A DNA stretch of 64,000 bases, taken from contig JADYYP010000036.1 in NCBI GenBank assembly GCA_020853575.1, positions 1 to 64,000 of the forward strand, in the 5' to 3' direction. Source of the stretch: Planctomycetota bacterium (lineage in GTDB: Bacteria > Planctomycetota > UBA1135 > GCA-002686595). Each line of letters starts with the position of its first letter. The stretch's first letter is position 1. This document shows, one piece after another, positions 46,611 to 55,065 of this stretch. Below the pieces are notes generated by a model that saw nothing but the letters and a program-made list of their open reading frames with translations, was not told the DNA's origin and did no database searches. The translations under genes and the position numbers were made by a program.

Positions 46611-47366
46611 TTACTTGCGACGGCCGCCGCCGGCCTTCTTCTCCGCGCTCATCTTGACTTCGACCGGCTCGACCTTGCCATCGGCGCCGACCTTGATCGT
46701 CGCTTCGGCCTTGCCGAGCTTCTCGTGCCAGAACTTCGCCTTGTGCTCGCCGGCGGGCAGGCCGTCGATCTTGAAGGAACCGTCGGCGCCGGTGACCGCG
46801 AAGAACGGGGTGTTGGCGACGATCAGATACGAGTTCATCCAGGGGTGGATGTCGCACTTGATCTCGATGCGGTCTTCCTTGTCGAGCTTCTGCGACTCGG
46901 CCTTGCCGGGCTGGATGGTCTTGTTGATCGAGTCGTTCTTGCCCGCGAAGGTGTGGACGTTGTGCCCGACCGAATCCGAGTTGCGGAACTCGACGGTCGA
47001 ACCCACCGGGATGACCATGACGTGCGGCTCGAAGCGGCAGGTCTTCTGATCGAGATCGATCGGCTTCTCGGGCACTTTGATCGTCGCCCCGGCCACTTCG
47101 ATGGTGACCACGACGTTGGCGATGCCGCCCTTCTCGCCGATCAGCAGGCTCTGATCGGTGGTGTCGACCTTGCCGCAGCCTTCGGCCTTGGCGGGTTCGA
47201 TGTTGAGCGGCTTGACTTCGGGCTTCTCGCCGTCGAACACGACCTTGCCGAGGTCGGCGAGCGAGACCGTTCCGGTCGCGGTGGCGCGCACGGGCTCAGT
47301 GGGCAGGGTGAACGCGGCCGTGGCCAGGAGGCCAGCGGCGATCGAGAGCGCGGTGAGAGTCTTCAT
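46611..47366 (-). CDS. Cupredoxin-like exported protein with regulatory beta-domain
   Basis: 251 residues. Signal peptide (LTALSIAAGLLATAAFTLP). The central domain resembles plastocyanin-type copper folds: SVGHNVHTF (His), then IEIKCDIHPWMNSYLIV with Cys, His and Met at the expected C-x2-H-x2-M spacing of a type 1 copper site. The C-terminal part (GADGSFKIDGLPAGEHKAKF) is a carboxypeptidase-regulatory-like domain. It sits right after the octahaem cytochrome gene (67 bp) and may serve as its soluble or tethered electron partner. A basic tail ends the protein. Confidence 0.8.
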   Translation of the reverse strand: MKTLTALSIAAGLLATAAFTLPTEPVRATATGTVSLADLGKVVFDGEKPEVKPLNIEPAKAEGCGKVDTTDQSLLIGEKGGIANVVVTIEVAGATIKVPEKPIDLDQKTCRFEPHVMVIPVGSTVEFRNSDSVGHNVHTFAGKNDSINKTIQPGKAESQKLDKEDRIEIKCDIHPWMNSYLIVANTPFFAVTGADGSFKIDGLPAGEHKAKFWHEKLGKAEATIKVGADGKVEPVEVKMSAEKKAGGGRRK

Positions 47367-47433
47367 GGAGTTTGTTCGGTTCTTGGAGGTGTGCTGGATG
47401 GACTGCTGAGTCGCGAGTTTCGGCGCTAGGTAC

Positions 47434-50400
47434 TCAGTTGCGCGAGGTCATGTAAATACGGTCGAAGTTGTAGAGCCACTCGAGTACGACTCGCACTTGA
47501 GCCTCATTCGACGAGTTCGGGTACTGTTCCTGATAGGCGGGCGGGTTGGCCGCGAAGTTCGCGGGCATCGATGTGCCGGGGTAGACGACGGCGGGGTTCA
47601 CCAACCAGTCGCGCACCCAATCCTCGCGCAACCGCTCGCGCACTCGATTCAGATCCGGCGCCCACGCGATCGGATCCGCCTGGGGCGGCTGGCCCACTCG
47701 GAAGTGGCACTGGAAGCAATTGACTCCCTTGACCGCCACCGCTTCACCGAGCGCTAGGTGAGTGGGCTCCGCAGCCCTGCGCCCCTGCAGGTAGGCCGCC
47801 GAACGAGTCGCCTGGGCTTCGAAGGTCGGATTCACGGAAGCGCGCGCCTGGAAAGCGCTGGCCTGGGCGTACGCGAGCAGCTTGCCGAAGTTGGCCCGCG
47901 TCGCCATCTGGACGCCGTTCTCGATCTCCACCAGCGCCCGCGGATCGACGCCCGCGGCCTGGCCGAGCTCGGCTACGGTCCACTTCTTCGAGAGCCGCAA
48001 CGCGCGCGCGAAATTGGCGGGCCACTCCTTCGCCGACTTGTAGGCGAAGTAGTCGGCGATCGCCTCGGCCTCCCCCGCTGCGTAGTGGAACGAAGGCATG
48101 CGCACGCGCAGCTGCTCGCGCAGCGGCACGACGTCGTGCAAGAACCCGAAGAACCAGTCCTTCTGCAGCTTTCCGCCCTCGTCCCACAGCACCGGCGGAG
48201 CGAAGGTCCAGCGGATCTTGTCGAAGGGCTCCTTGGAGTGGTCGCGCAGCTTGCCGTCGGCATCGAACACCCCGAACTCGTCGCCGCTGGCACCGGAAAC
48301 GTAGCTGAAGGCTTCGTCACCTTCCTTCGTCGGGTCGCACAGCTCCAAGCCGTAGTAGTAGTAGTCGGTGATCGTGCGCACGAGGTCGCCGCCGCGCGGC
48401 GCCCCCAACGCGGTGATCTTGTCCAGCGGGACGAAGATCTTGTCCCCCACGGTCTTGCCGATGTCCGGCTCGGGCCGCAGCACGCGCAGCGTGACCTCGG
48501 TCGCCTCGAATTTCTCGGCGTCGGCCTTGAGCGCCGCCAGCGAGTGCGCGCTGGGCACCTTCTGGTCCTCGCTGAGAGACTGGAGCTCCGCCGCGACGGT
48601 GCGCGACACACCGCCCTCGTCGACGAACGTGACGGTGCCTGGATCGACCATGTGGCAGCCCATGCAGTTCTTCTGACGCACGGCGCGCTGTCCCGCATCG
48701 AGTGCCAACTTGTCCTGTGACGGGACCATCTTGGCGCGCTGCACCTCGTCGTCGACCAAGCCGACCACGAAAGTGGCGATCGCATGCACCTGCTCGTCGG
48801 TGAAGCCGAAGTACGGCATGCGCAGCTTCTCCGTCGGGTTGAGCACCTTCTTGGCATCGAAGGAGCGCGGCGCATGCAGTTTCTGGGTGAGCCAACCCTC
48901 GCGGTAGTTCGGGTCGAGCCCGAATTCGTGCGTCGCGAAGTTGAAGGCCAACTTGTCGACCGTCTTCGAGCCCCAATTCGAGAGCTCGGTACCGATCGGC
49001 ATCATCTCGGTCATGCCCTTGATCTCGTGGCAGCTGTAGCAACCGTAGTTGCCGACGAGCTTCTCTCCGACGGCGATCTTGAGCCGTCGCAGGTCGCTCC
49101 ACTCACCCTCGAGGCGCGCCTCGACGGCCGCGCGGCCGTCGCGCGCGAAGAACCAACGCGCCTGCTCGCCGAGCACCTCGTGCATCTGCGCATCGGGCAT
49201 CGCGATCAACTTCGGATCCCAGCCCTTGGGCACGTCCTTGAAATAACCGTCGGGGTCCTCGGTCATGTAGGCGGTGATGTCGGCCGCCTCTTGATCGCTC
49301 AACCGCAGGTTGGGCATGCGCGTGTCGGCCCAGTAGCTCGCCGGGTCCTTGATCCAGTGGAACAACCACTCCGGCGTGACCTTGGTGGCGACGCCGCGCA
49401 GATTCGGACCGTGCTGGTTCTCGACGCGCGCCTGGAGCGCGAGGTCGTTGGCGACCTTGTCGCTCTCGCCGAAGGGCGCCATGTTGTGGCAGGCGAAGCA
49501 GCCGGAAAGCCGCATCACTTCGCGCCCGCGGTGCGCGTCGCCTTGAACCGGGATCGCGGACAGCGCGTTCTTCGGAGCCCTGTCGGTCAGGAACTCCGCG
49601 ATGGCCGCGATCGCCGCGTCATCCCACTCGCGCCCCTCGATGTCGCGGCCCGCGCCGTACTTCGACTTCACCACGGTCTCGCCCGGCGCATAGTTCTCCA
49701 AGTGGAAGAACTGCGGCATCCAGGTCGTCGGCCGGAAGCTCTTGGGATCGGTGATCCAGGAGCTGATGAACTCCGGCGAGAGCTTGGCCTGCAGGTTCAG
49801 CAGCGACGGCCCCGTGCGTCGCTTGGTGGGGAACCAATCGATCTTGTGGCACGAATTGCAACCGTAGCGCTCGACCAACTGGTAGCCCTGGGAGACCACC
49901 GGCGCGTCGGCCGAGATCAGCTCCATCGAAGTCTTGTGACACTGCACACAGGACGCTTCGGTGAAGTCCTTGGCCAGCATCGGGTAGTCCCAGTGATGCT
50001 GCTTGTGCCAATGGTGTTCGCGGTTCCACTCGTCGGCTTGGGCCTTGTCGGCCGGTCGGTGGTCGGCGCGCACGAAGTCCAAGGCCTCGCCCGAGCCGCG
50101 GTGACAAATCGTGCAACCGAAGTCCTTGAGCGGGTGCGGTGACTTCGAGGACAGGTACAGGTCGAGCCGCGGGTGCGAAGTGAAGGGCTGCGGGTCGAGC
50201 TCGAATCCCTGACGGTCCGCACCGAGGTGACACGTGTGGCACATGTCGATGCGCTTCTTCTTCGTGAAGTTCAGCTCGAAGGTCAGGTTGTCGAGCACGA
50301 CCTTGTTGACCTTCAGGTTGGGCTTGACGAAGTCGAGTCCCGGTGCATCTCGGATCACGTCCGCCACGCGCTCCGGCCCGGTCATTTCGCCAGGGTCGAG

Positions 50401-51009
50401 CTGCGCGAGCCGCTTGCGGACTTGCGCGAGATCGCGCGTACCGGCCGAGAGCGACTTGCGCGCGGCGTCCAGGTCGCGCGTGAGTGAGTTGAACGCGTCC
50501 TCCGCCGCCGCCTTCTTGGCCTCCAGTTCCTGCTGGATGCCAGCGGTGTCGTTCATCTCCTTTTCGATCGCCTCCAGCGACTCGCGGCCGTGACCGGGAT
50601 CGCCGCGCTTGAGGCGCTCCTCCTCGACGATGTAGCGCTCCCAGTTGAAGGCACTCTTGCGCTTCTTGGCGATCTCGATCGCGTTCCACAGCTCGCCCTT
50701 GGCGAGGCGCAACGTCTCCTTGGCGGCGGCCAGCGCGCTGGTCTGACCGTCGACGGTGCGTTGCGCGTTGTCCACCTGCGCGACCAACTCACGCTCGCGC
50801 TCCAGCGCCCCGGCGGCCGTGAGCACTTGCTCCTCCGCACGCACCTTGGCCAGCTCGATCTCGCGGAACTGCCGCTGATAGGCCTTCCACGGGCGCTGCC
50901 AATCGTCGATCAGCATCCAAACCGTGGCCACGAGAATGGCCACGCTCGAGAACAGGAACCACTTGTTCAGCGCCGAGACGCTGTAGTGGGTATCACCGCG
51001 ATCCGCCAT
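47434..51009 (-). CDS. Membrane-anchored octahaem cytochrome c with coiled coil
   Basis: 1191 residues. One N-terminal membrane helix (about 17-35) is followed by a long coiled coil (about 45-215). Eight CxxCH haem sites run from C257 to about C1098: CHTCH, CTICH, CVQCH, CNSCH, CFACH, CYSCH, CMGCH and CFQCH. Most lie in cytochrome-c-like blocks with a downstream Met (for example GPSLLNLQAKLSPEFISSWI, and LSDQEAADITAYMTED). It is directly downstream of the b-type subunits, where a c1/f-type cytochrome is usually found, so it is the probable electron acceptor from Rieske. A segment near residues 1008-1050 resembles a DNA-binding helix-turn-helix by sequence only. Confidence 0.9.
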   Translation of the reverse strand: MADRGDTHYSVSALNKWFLFSSVAILVATVWMLIDDWQRPWKAYQRQFREIELAKVRAEEQVLTAAGALERERELVAQVDNAQRTVDGQTSALAAAKETLRLAKGELWNAIEIAKKRKSAFNWERYIVEEERLKRGDPGHGRESLEAIEKEMNDTAGIQQELEAKKAAAEDAFNSLTRDLDAARKSLSAGTRDLAQVRKRLAQLDPGEMTGPERVADVIRDAPGLDFVKPNLKVNKVVLDNLTFELNFTKKKRIDMCHTCHLGADRQGFELDPQPFTSHPRLDLYLSSKSPHPLKDFGCTICHRGSGEALDFVRADHRPADKAQADEWNREHHWHKQHHWDYPMLAKDFTEASCVQCHKTSMELISADAPVVSQGYQLVERYGCNSCHKIDWFPTKRRTGPSLLNLQAKLSPEFISSWITDPKSFRPTTWMPQFFHLENYAPGETVVKSKYGAGRDIEGREWDDAAIAAIAEFLTDRAPKNALSAIPVQGDAHRGREVMRLSGCFACHNMAPFGESDKVANDLALQARVENQHGPNLRGVATKVTPEWLFHWIKDPASYWADTRMPNLRLSDQEAADITAYMTEDPDGYFKDVPKGWDPKLIAMPDAQMHEVLGEQARWFFARDGRAAVEARLEGEWSDLRRLKIAVGEKLVGNYGCYSCHEIKGMTEMMPIGTELSNWGSKTVDKLAFNFATHEFGLDPNYREGWLTQKLHAPRSFDAKKVLNPTEKLRMPYFGFTDEQVHAIATFVVGLVDDEVQRAKMVPSQDKLALDAGQRAVRQKNCMGCHMVDPGTVTFVDEGGVSRTVAAELQSLSEDQKVPSAHSLAALKADAEKFEATEVTLRVLRPEPDIGKTVGDKIFVPLDKITALGAPRGGDLVRTITDYYYYGLELCDPTKEGDEAFSYVSGASGDEFGVFDADGKLRDHSKEPFDKIRWTFAPPVLWDEGGKLQKDWFFGFLHDVVPLREQLRVRMPSFHYAAGEAEAIADYFAYKSAKEWPANFARALRLSKKWTVAELGQAAGVDPRALVEIENGVQMATRANFGKLLAYAQASAFQARASVNPTFEAQATRSAAYLQGRRAAEPTHLALGEAVAVKGVNCFQCHFRVGQPPQADPIAWAPDLNRVRERLREDWVRDWLVNPAVVYPGTSMPANFAANPPAYQEQYPNSSNEAQVRVVLEWLYNFDRIYMTSRN

Positions 51010-51077
51010 GGAGAGTGTCGTCCGAAAGCGTGAGGTAGATCAGACCAGCGTGCGTGTGGAGTGGAGCGCGACTGCGC

Positions 51078-52220
51078 TCACACGTTGAAGAAGAACTCGG
51101 GCATCCCGATGAAGTACTTCAGGTTCACCGTCCAGCGCAGACCCATCTTGATGGGGATGAGCACGAACCACAGGAACAGGTGCATGAAGACGTTGAACCG
51201 GACCATGCCCATCTCCGCGACCATCTTCTTCATCAGCGTCTTGCCGACCAACGGCGGCAACACGAGGAAGTAGCCCAGGAGCGCGATGATGCCAGGTGCT
51301 TCGCGCACCAGCGGCTCGTCGGGTCGCGGCTTGCCGAGCAGCTCGACCCAGAAGTAGGTCGAGAGGTCGACGTTGACCATCGGTTCCAGCTTGTGCAGGT
51401 CCCAGAACTCGAAGGGGCCGAAGAACGACCAGTTGGGGCCGCGCAAGAAGGTCCCGAGGATCACGAACGACACCCAGAACAGCACGAAGCCCACCCAGAA
51501 GAAGACCACCGCGAAGGGGCGCTCGTCGAAGGTGTAGTAGCCGTTGCCCTTGGGATTGGTGTCGAGGTACGGGATCGCGCACAAGCCGACGATGATGAAG
51601 CTCGGCAAGAGCACGCCGGCGATCCAGGGGTCGAAGTACACCAGCAGTTCCTGCAAGCCGAGGAAGTACCACGGTGCCTTCGACGGATTGGGCGTGCGCG
51701 CGGTGGCCGCCGGCTCCTCGATCGGCGCGGTGATCATGATCGACCACACCAAGAGCGCCGCGGTGAACAGCACCAAGCAGATCAGCTCGATGTACACCAG
51801 GTCCGGCCAGGTGAAGACCTTCTGCTTGGAGAGCTCGCCCTCCAAGGTGGGCTCACCGCGCTTGGTGCGCTCGTCGTTGATCACCGCTCGGCGCAGCGAC
51901 AACCACGAAAAGAAGATCACCGTCGCGAACAGGATGATGATCGGAACGTTGTCGGGCTTGGTGATGATCGCGTTGAAGTTCGGGTCCTGGAACGCGAACA
52001 CGAACAGTCCCGTCGCCAAGGCGAAGAAGACCGTGATCACCCACACCTTGCTGAAGAACTTGCGGAAGTAGAAGACCGCCGCGATCGCGAGGATGCTCGA
52101 GACCGAATAGCGCGTCGGCTCCGTCAGCCAGTTCGCAAAGTTCTTGATCCCAGCCGCCAGCGGGCCGTCGTTGACGGCGCCGCCACCGCCGGAGAGGAGC
52201 GTCGCGAGTGCGAAGTTCAT
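51078..52220 (-). CDS. Cytochrome b C-terminal (subunit IV-like) protein, extended
   Basis: 380 residues with about eight membrane helices, longer than the ~160 residues of b6f subunit IV. The Qo-site loop is NPSKAPWYFLGLQELLVYF, where the canonical P-E-W-Y becomes A-P-W-Y. After that the segment DPWIAGVLLPSFIIVGLCAI follows. The start ATG at 52220 is chosen because TAGGATC precedes it; the stop of the cytochrome b6 gene lies seven bases upstream. It completes the split cytochrome b of the quinol-oxidising complex. Confidence 0.88.
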   Translation of the reverse strand: MNFALATLLSGGGGAVNDGPLAAGIKNFANWLTEPTRYSVSSILAIAAVFYFRKFFSKVWVITVFFALATGLFVFAFQDPNFNAIITKPDNVPIIILFATVIFFSWLSLRRAVINDERTKRGEPTLEGELSKQKVFTWPDLVYIELICLVLFTAALLVWSIMITAPIEEPAATARTPNPSKAPWYFLGLQELLVYFDPWIAGVLLPSFIIVGLCAIPYLDTNPKGNGYYTFDERPFAVVFFWVGFVLFWVSFVILGTFLRGPNWSFFGPFEFWDLHKLEPMVNVDLSTYFWVELLGKPRPDEPLVREAPGIIALLGYFLVLPPLVGKTLMKKMVAEMGMVRFNVFMHLFLWFVLIPIKMGLRWTVNLKYFIGMPEFFFNV

Positions 52221-52227
52221 GGTGATC

Positions 52228-53004
52228 CTAGAGCGGGCCGGAGATGCCGCCGTCCTTGCGCACACGCCAGAAGTGCACGGCCATCAGAGTCGCCGCGATC
52301 AGCGGGAACCCGACGCAGTGCAACACGTAGAAGCGCAGCAATGCGCCCTCACCGACGAAGCGTCCCGAGAGCAGGCCGAACCGCACGTCGTCGCCAGCGT
52401 GGATGAAGTCGATGCCGCCGAAGCTCAAGAGTGCTGCGCCCGGCCCCTCGTGACCGAGGAACGGAGTGGCGCGCGCCATGTTCGTGCCGACCGTGATGGC
52501 CCACACGGCGAGTTGGTCCCAGGGCAGCAAGTAGCCCGTGAACGAAAGGAGCAGCGTGAGCACCAACAGGATCACGCCGACGTTCCAATTGAACTCGCGC
52601 GGTGGTTTGTAGGAACCGGTCAGGAAGACGCGGTACATGTGCAACCACACCGTGATCACCATCAAGTGCGCGCCCCAGCGGTGCATCTCGCGCATCACGC
52701 CGATCGGCACGTGCTCGCGCAGAGCGAAGATGTCCTCGTAGGCCTTCTCCGCCGTCGGGCGGTAGTAGAACATCAACAGCAAGCCGGTCAGCGTCAGGAT
52801 CAGGAACAGGAAGAACGTCAGCCCTCCCATGCACCAGGTGTAGCTGAGCCGGATGCCGCTGCGCCGCACCTTGACTGGATGCAAGTGCAGGAAGACGTTC
52901 GAAAGCACCGCGAGCGTTCGATTGCGCGGCGTGTCCGGGTAGCCGTGGCGGAAGATCGACTTCCAAACCTGCGACTCGCGGACGTAGTTCAAGAGCTTCT
53001 GCAT
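52228..53004 (-). CDS. Cytochrome b6-type subunit (b-haem-binding)
   Basis: 258-residue integral protein with four membrane helices. The b-haem ligand pairs are H108 and H122 (MHRWGAHL ... LHMYR) and H229 and H244 (LHC ... VHFWRVRK). The second pair is spaced 15 residues, the b6-type spacing rather than the bc1-type 14. C58 in [12 protein letters not shown] aligns with Cys35 of chloroplast b6, which binds the extra haem c_n. Located between Rieske and subunit IV-like genes in one operon. Confidence 0.92.
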   Translation of the reverse strand: MQKLLNYVRESQVWKSIFRHGYPDTPRNRTLAVLSNVFLHLHPVKVRRSGIRLSYTWCMGGLTFFLFLILTLTGLLLMFYYRPTAEKAYEDIFALREHVPIGVMREMHRWGAHLMVITVWLHMYRVFLTGSYKPPREFNWNVGVILLVLTLLLSFTGYLLPWDQLAVWAITVGTNMARATPFLGHEGPGAALLSFGGIDFIHAGDDVRFGLLSGRFVGEGALLRFYVLHCVGFPLIAATLMAVHFWRVRKDGGISGPL

Positions 53005-53139
53005 GCTGGGGGCTACCTGAGGACTTCAGGCGGCGGACGAGAGCCAGGGACCTGCGGGGGAATTGCGGGGAGCGATCGACTGCTCGAGAGCTCCGGCGCC
53101 GGGTGCTGCCCGGCGCGAGAGCGGCCCGGTGCTGTGCGG

Positions 53140-53706
53140 CTAGGCGTAGGGCAGGTAGGCGCCGTCGAGCGACCACTGCCCCTTCTCCTCTTGGAACTTG
53201 GTGTTCTTGTCGATCTGGATCTGGCCATCTTCGGCCAGCGTGATCTTGTAGCGCTCCAGCGGCCGCGGCGCCGGGCCTTCGACGTTCACTCCGGAGCGCA
53301 CGAACCCCGAGCCGTGGCAGGGGCATTTGAACTTCTCGTCGGCTTGCAGCCAGTTGGGCGTGCAACCCAGGTGCGTGCAGACCGTGGAGAGCGCGTAGAA
53401 GCCACCCGGTTCGCGCACGATCCACACCCCGTACGCCGCCTTGAAGCGCTCGTCGACGGCGCCCACGGCGAATTCGGACGGTGGACCCGCCTTGAACTCT
53501 TGGGGCGGCTCGTAGAGCACGTTGGGCATCAGGAAGCGCAACATCGCTCCCCCGCCCGCGGCACTGGCTGCCGCGAAGGCCGCCCAGCTCGCGCCGAGCA
53601 CGGAGAACATCCCGCGGCGCGAGATGTCGCCGCGCAGAGGCGCGGTCTTGAGCGGCGGCGCGGACGCGGGTTCCTGAGCAGCGTTTTGGGGCTTGTCGTC
53701 GGCCAC
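53140..53706 (-). CDS. Rieske iron-sulfur protein
   Basis: 188 residues. A twin-arginine-like anchor (SRRGMFSVLGASWAAFAAAS) is at residues about 28-50. The Rieske [2Fe-2S] ligands are in CTHLGC and CPCHGSGF, followed by PAPRPLERYKITL. The GTG start at 53706 is chosen because the frame upstream is unlike Rieske proteins. It is the first gene of the respiratory operon, 135 bp before the cytochrome b6 gene. Confidence 0.92.
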   Translation of the reverse strand: MADDKPQNAAQEPASAPPLKTAPLRGDISRRGMFSVLGASWAAFAAASAAGGGAMLRFLMPNVLYEPPQEFKAGPPSEFAVGAVDERFKAAYGVWIVREPGGFYALSTVCTHLGCTPNWLQADEKFKCPCHGSGFVRSGVNVEGPAPRPLERYKITLAEDGQIQIDKNTKFQEEKGQWSLDGAYLPYA

Positions 53707-54032
53707 GTGAGTGCGGAGGTCCTCGGAGAAGTTCAGCTGGCGTCCGCGGGGAGGAACCGCGGACTCAACGGATCGAAGCCGCGGGGCTCGCGTCGCGCCG
53801 CGAGCGTTGGGACGCGCCCCCGCTCGTGCCGACCTTGCCGACCCGCGGATAGAGAGACCGAGAGAATGGGGACTTCGAAGCGGGAAGGCAAGCCCTGGGC
53901 AGCGCCAAAAGTGGCCCCGACCGCGGCCGAGCTCGAGGCGCCCGAGGAACGGCGCGTGGCTCCGGGTTGCGCCGAGACACTCCGCGCCCCACGCCGCTCG
54001 CGCGCGCAGCAAGTCCAAAGCGCTGTCTCAGC
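53707..54032. other. Spacer upstream of the respiratory operon
   Basis: 326 bp between the HEAT protein gene and the Rieske gene, both on the minus strand. It has a weak promoter candidate at 53863-53891 and no convincing coding frame. Confidence 0.45.
53863..53891 (-). promoter_or_regulatory. Weak promoter candidate for the Rieske operon
   Basis: On the minus strand TTGCCT is followed after 17 bases by CATTCT. Only three of six bases match the -10 consensus, so this is tentative. Confidence 0.2.
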
Positions 54033-55058
54033 TCAACGCGGATTCACCGCGCGCATCGCGGCCTCGCGCACGATCGGGTCCTCGTCCTGCTCCGCGACCT
54101 CGCGCAAGCGCTCGCGCAGCTCCGGCCGGTCAAGGCGCGCCAGGGCCTGAACCGCCTTGGTCCGGCTGTCGCGCACGTACTGCGGCATCTCGTACTTCTT
54201 GGGGGCGCTGGCGCGGACCTTGACGTAGGTCTGCGGATCGACGAGCTCCAGCAGCACCGCCGCGCCCGACGCGTCCCCCAGGTGCGAGAGCGACACCGCC
54301 GCCTGGCCGCGCAGCTCCAGCGAAGGGTCGTCGAGCAAGCCGCGCAGCGCGTCGATCGAAGCAGCACCAGGCAGCTGCTGGAGTACGCCGGCCGTGAACA
54401 ACCGCACGTAGGGGTCTTCGTCCTTCAGGAAGGGCAAGATCAACTCGACCACGCTGGGATCGTCGAGCCAGGTCAGCCCCAGCATCGCGTACAGCCGCAT
54501 CTGCCCGTCGTGGTCCTTGGGATCGATGCCGGAGACCAGGGCGCGCAGCTTGAACACCACGCCGTCGTACTCCGGATTGGCGGCCGTCACCCTGGGCAAC
54601 GCCAGGATCGAGGCCAGCTTGTCCTTGGCGCCGGGATAGCGGTAAAGCGCGGCGAATTGCGCCAGCGCCAGGCGCTTGTAGCCCTCGAGCGGATCGTCGC
54701 CGATGTCCTGCCAGGCGAGCTCGAGCTTGTCCGCGAAATCCTCTGGCACGCTCCACGGCTCGGGCTTGCCAGCGACCTGAGCGCTGCGGTTTTCAACCGC
54801 CTGCGCGACCAGACTCATCGCCGCTTGCTTGCTCTCGTTCGTCCCGCCGTGCGACAAGCGCCGCAGGTTCTCCTCGAGCCCGACGTCATCGCCCGTGACC
54901 GCGCCGAAGAACACGAACACGAGCACCAACACGCCGACCACGAGGAACGGCACGACCACCAGCGGCACGAGCAAGTTCTTGTAGGGCGAATCCGGAGCCG
55001 GCCCGCCCGCGGGCTGTGCGGGATCGGGGTCGGGAACGTCGATCGTGCGCTCGCTCAA
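54033..55058 (-). CDS. Membrane-anchored HEAT-repeat protein
   Basis: 341 residues. One transmembrane helix is at about 29-52 (LLVPLVVVPFLVVGVLVLVF). The remainder is HEAT-like: LRLFTAGVLQQLPGAASIDA-type helical pairs, and LELRGQAAVSLSHLGDASGA. The start is TTG at 55058, eight bases downstream of the PFK stop, so probably co-transcribed and translated by coupling. HEAT scaffolds often bind partner proteins; the partner here is unknown. Located between PPi-PFK and the Rieske operon. Confidence 0.8.
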   Translation of the reverse strand: MSERTIDVPDPDPAQPAGGPAPDSPYKNLLVPLVVVPFLVVGVLVLVFVFFGAVTGDDVGLEENLRRLSHGGTNESKQAAMSLVAQAVENRSAQVAGKPEPWSVPEDFADKLELAWQDIGDDPLEGYKRLALAQFAALYRYPGAKDKLASILALPRVTAANPEYDGVVFKLRALVSGIDPKDHDGQMRLYAMLGLTWLDDPSVVELILPFLKDEDPYVRLFTAGVLQQLPGAASIDALRGLLDDPSLELRGQAAVSLSHLGDASGAAVLLELVDPQTYVKVRASAPKKYEMPQYVRDSRTKAVQALARLDRPELRERLREVAEQDEDPIVREAAMRAVNPR

Positions 55059-55065
55059 GGGAAAC

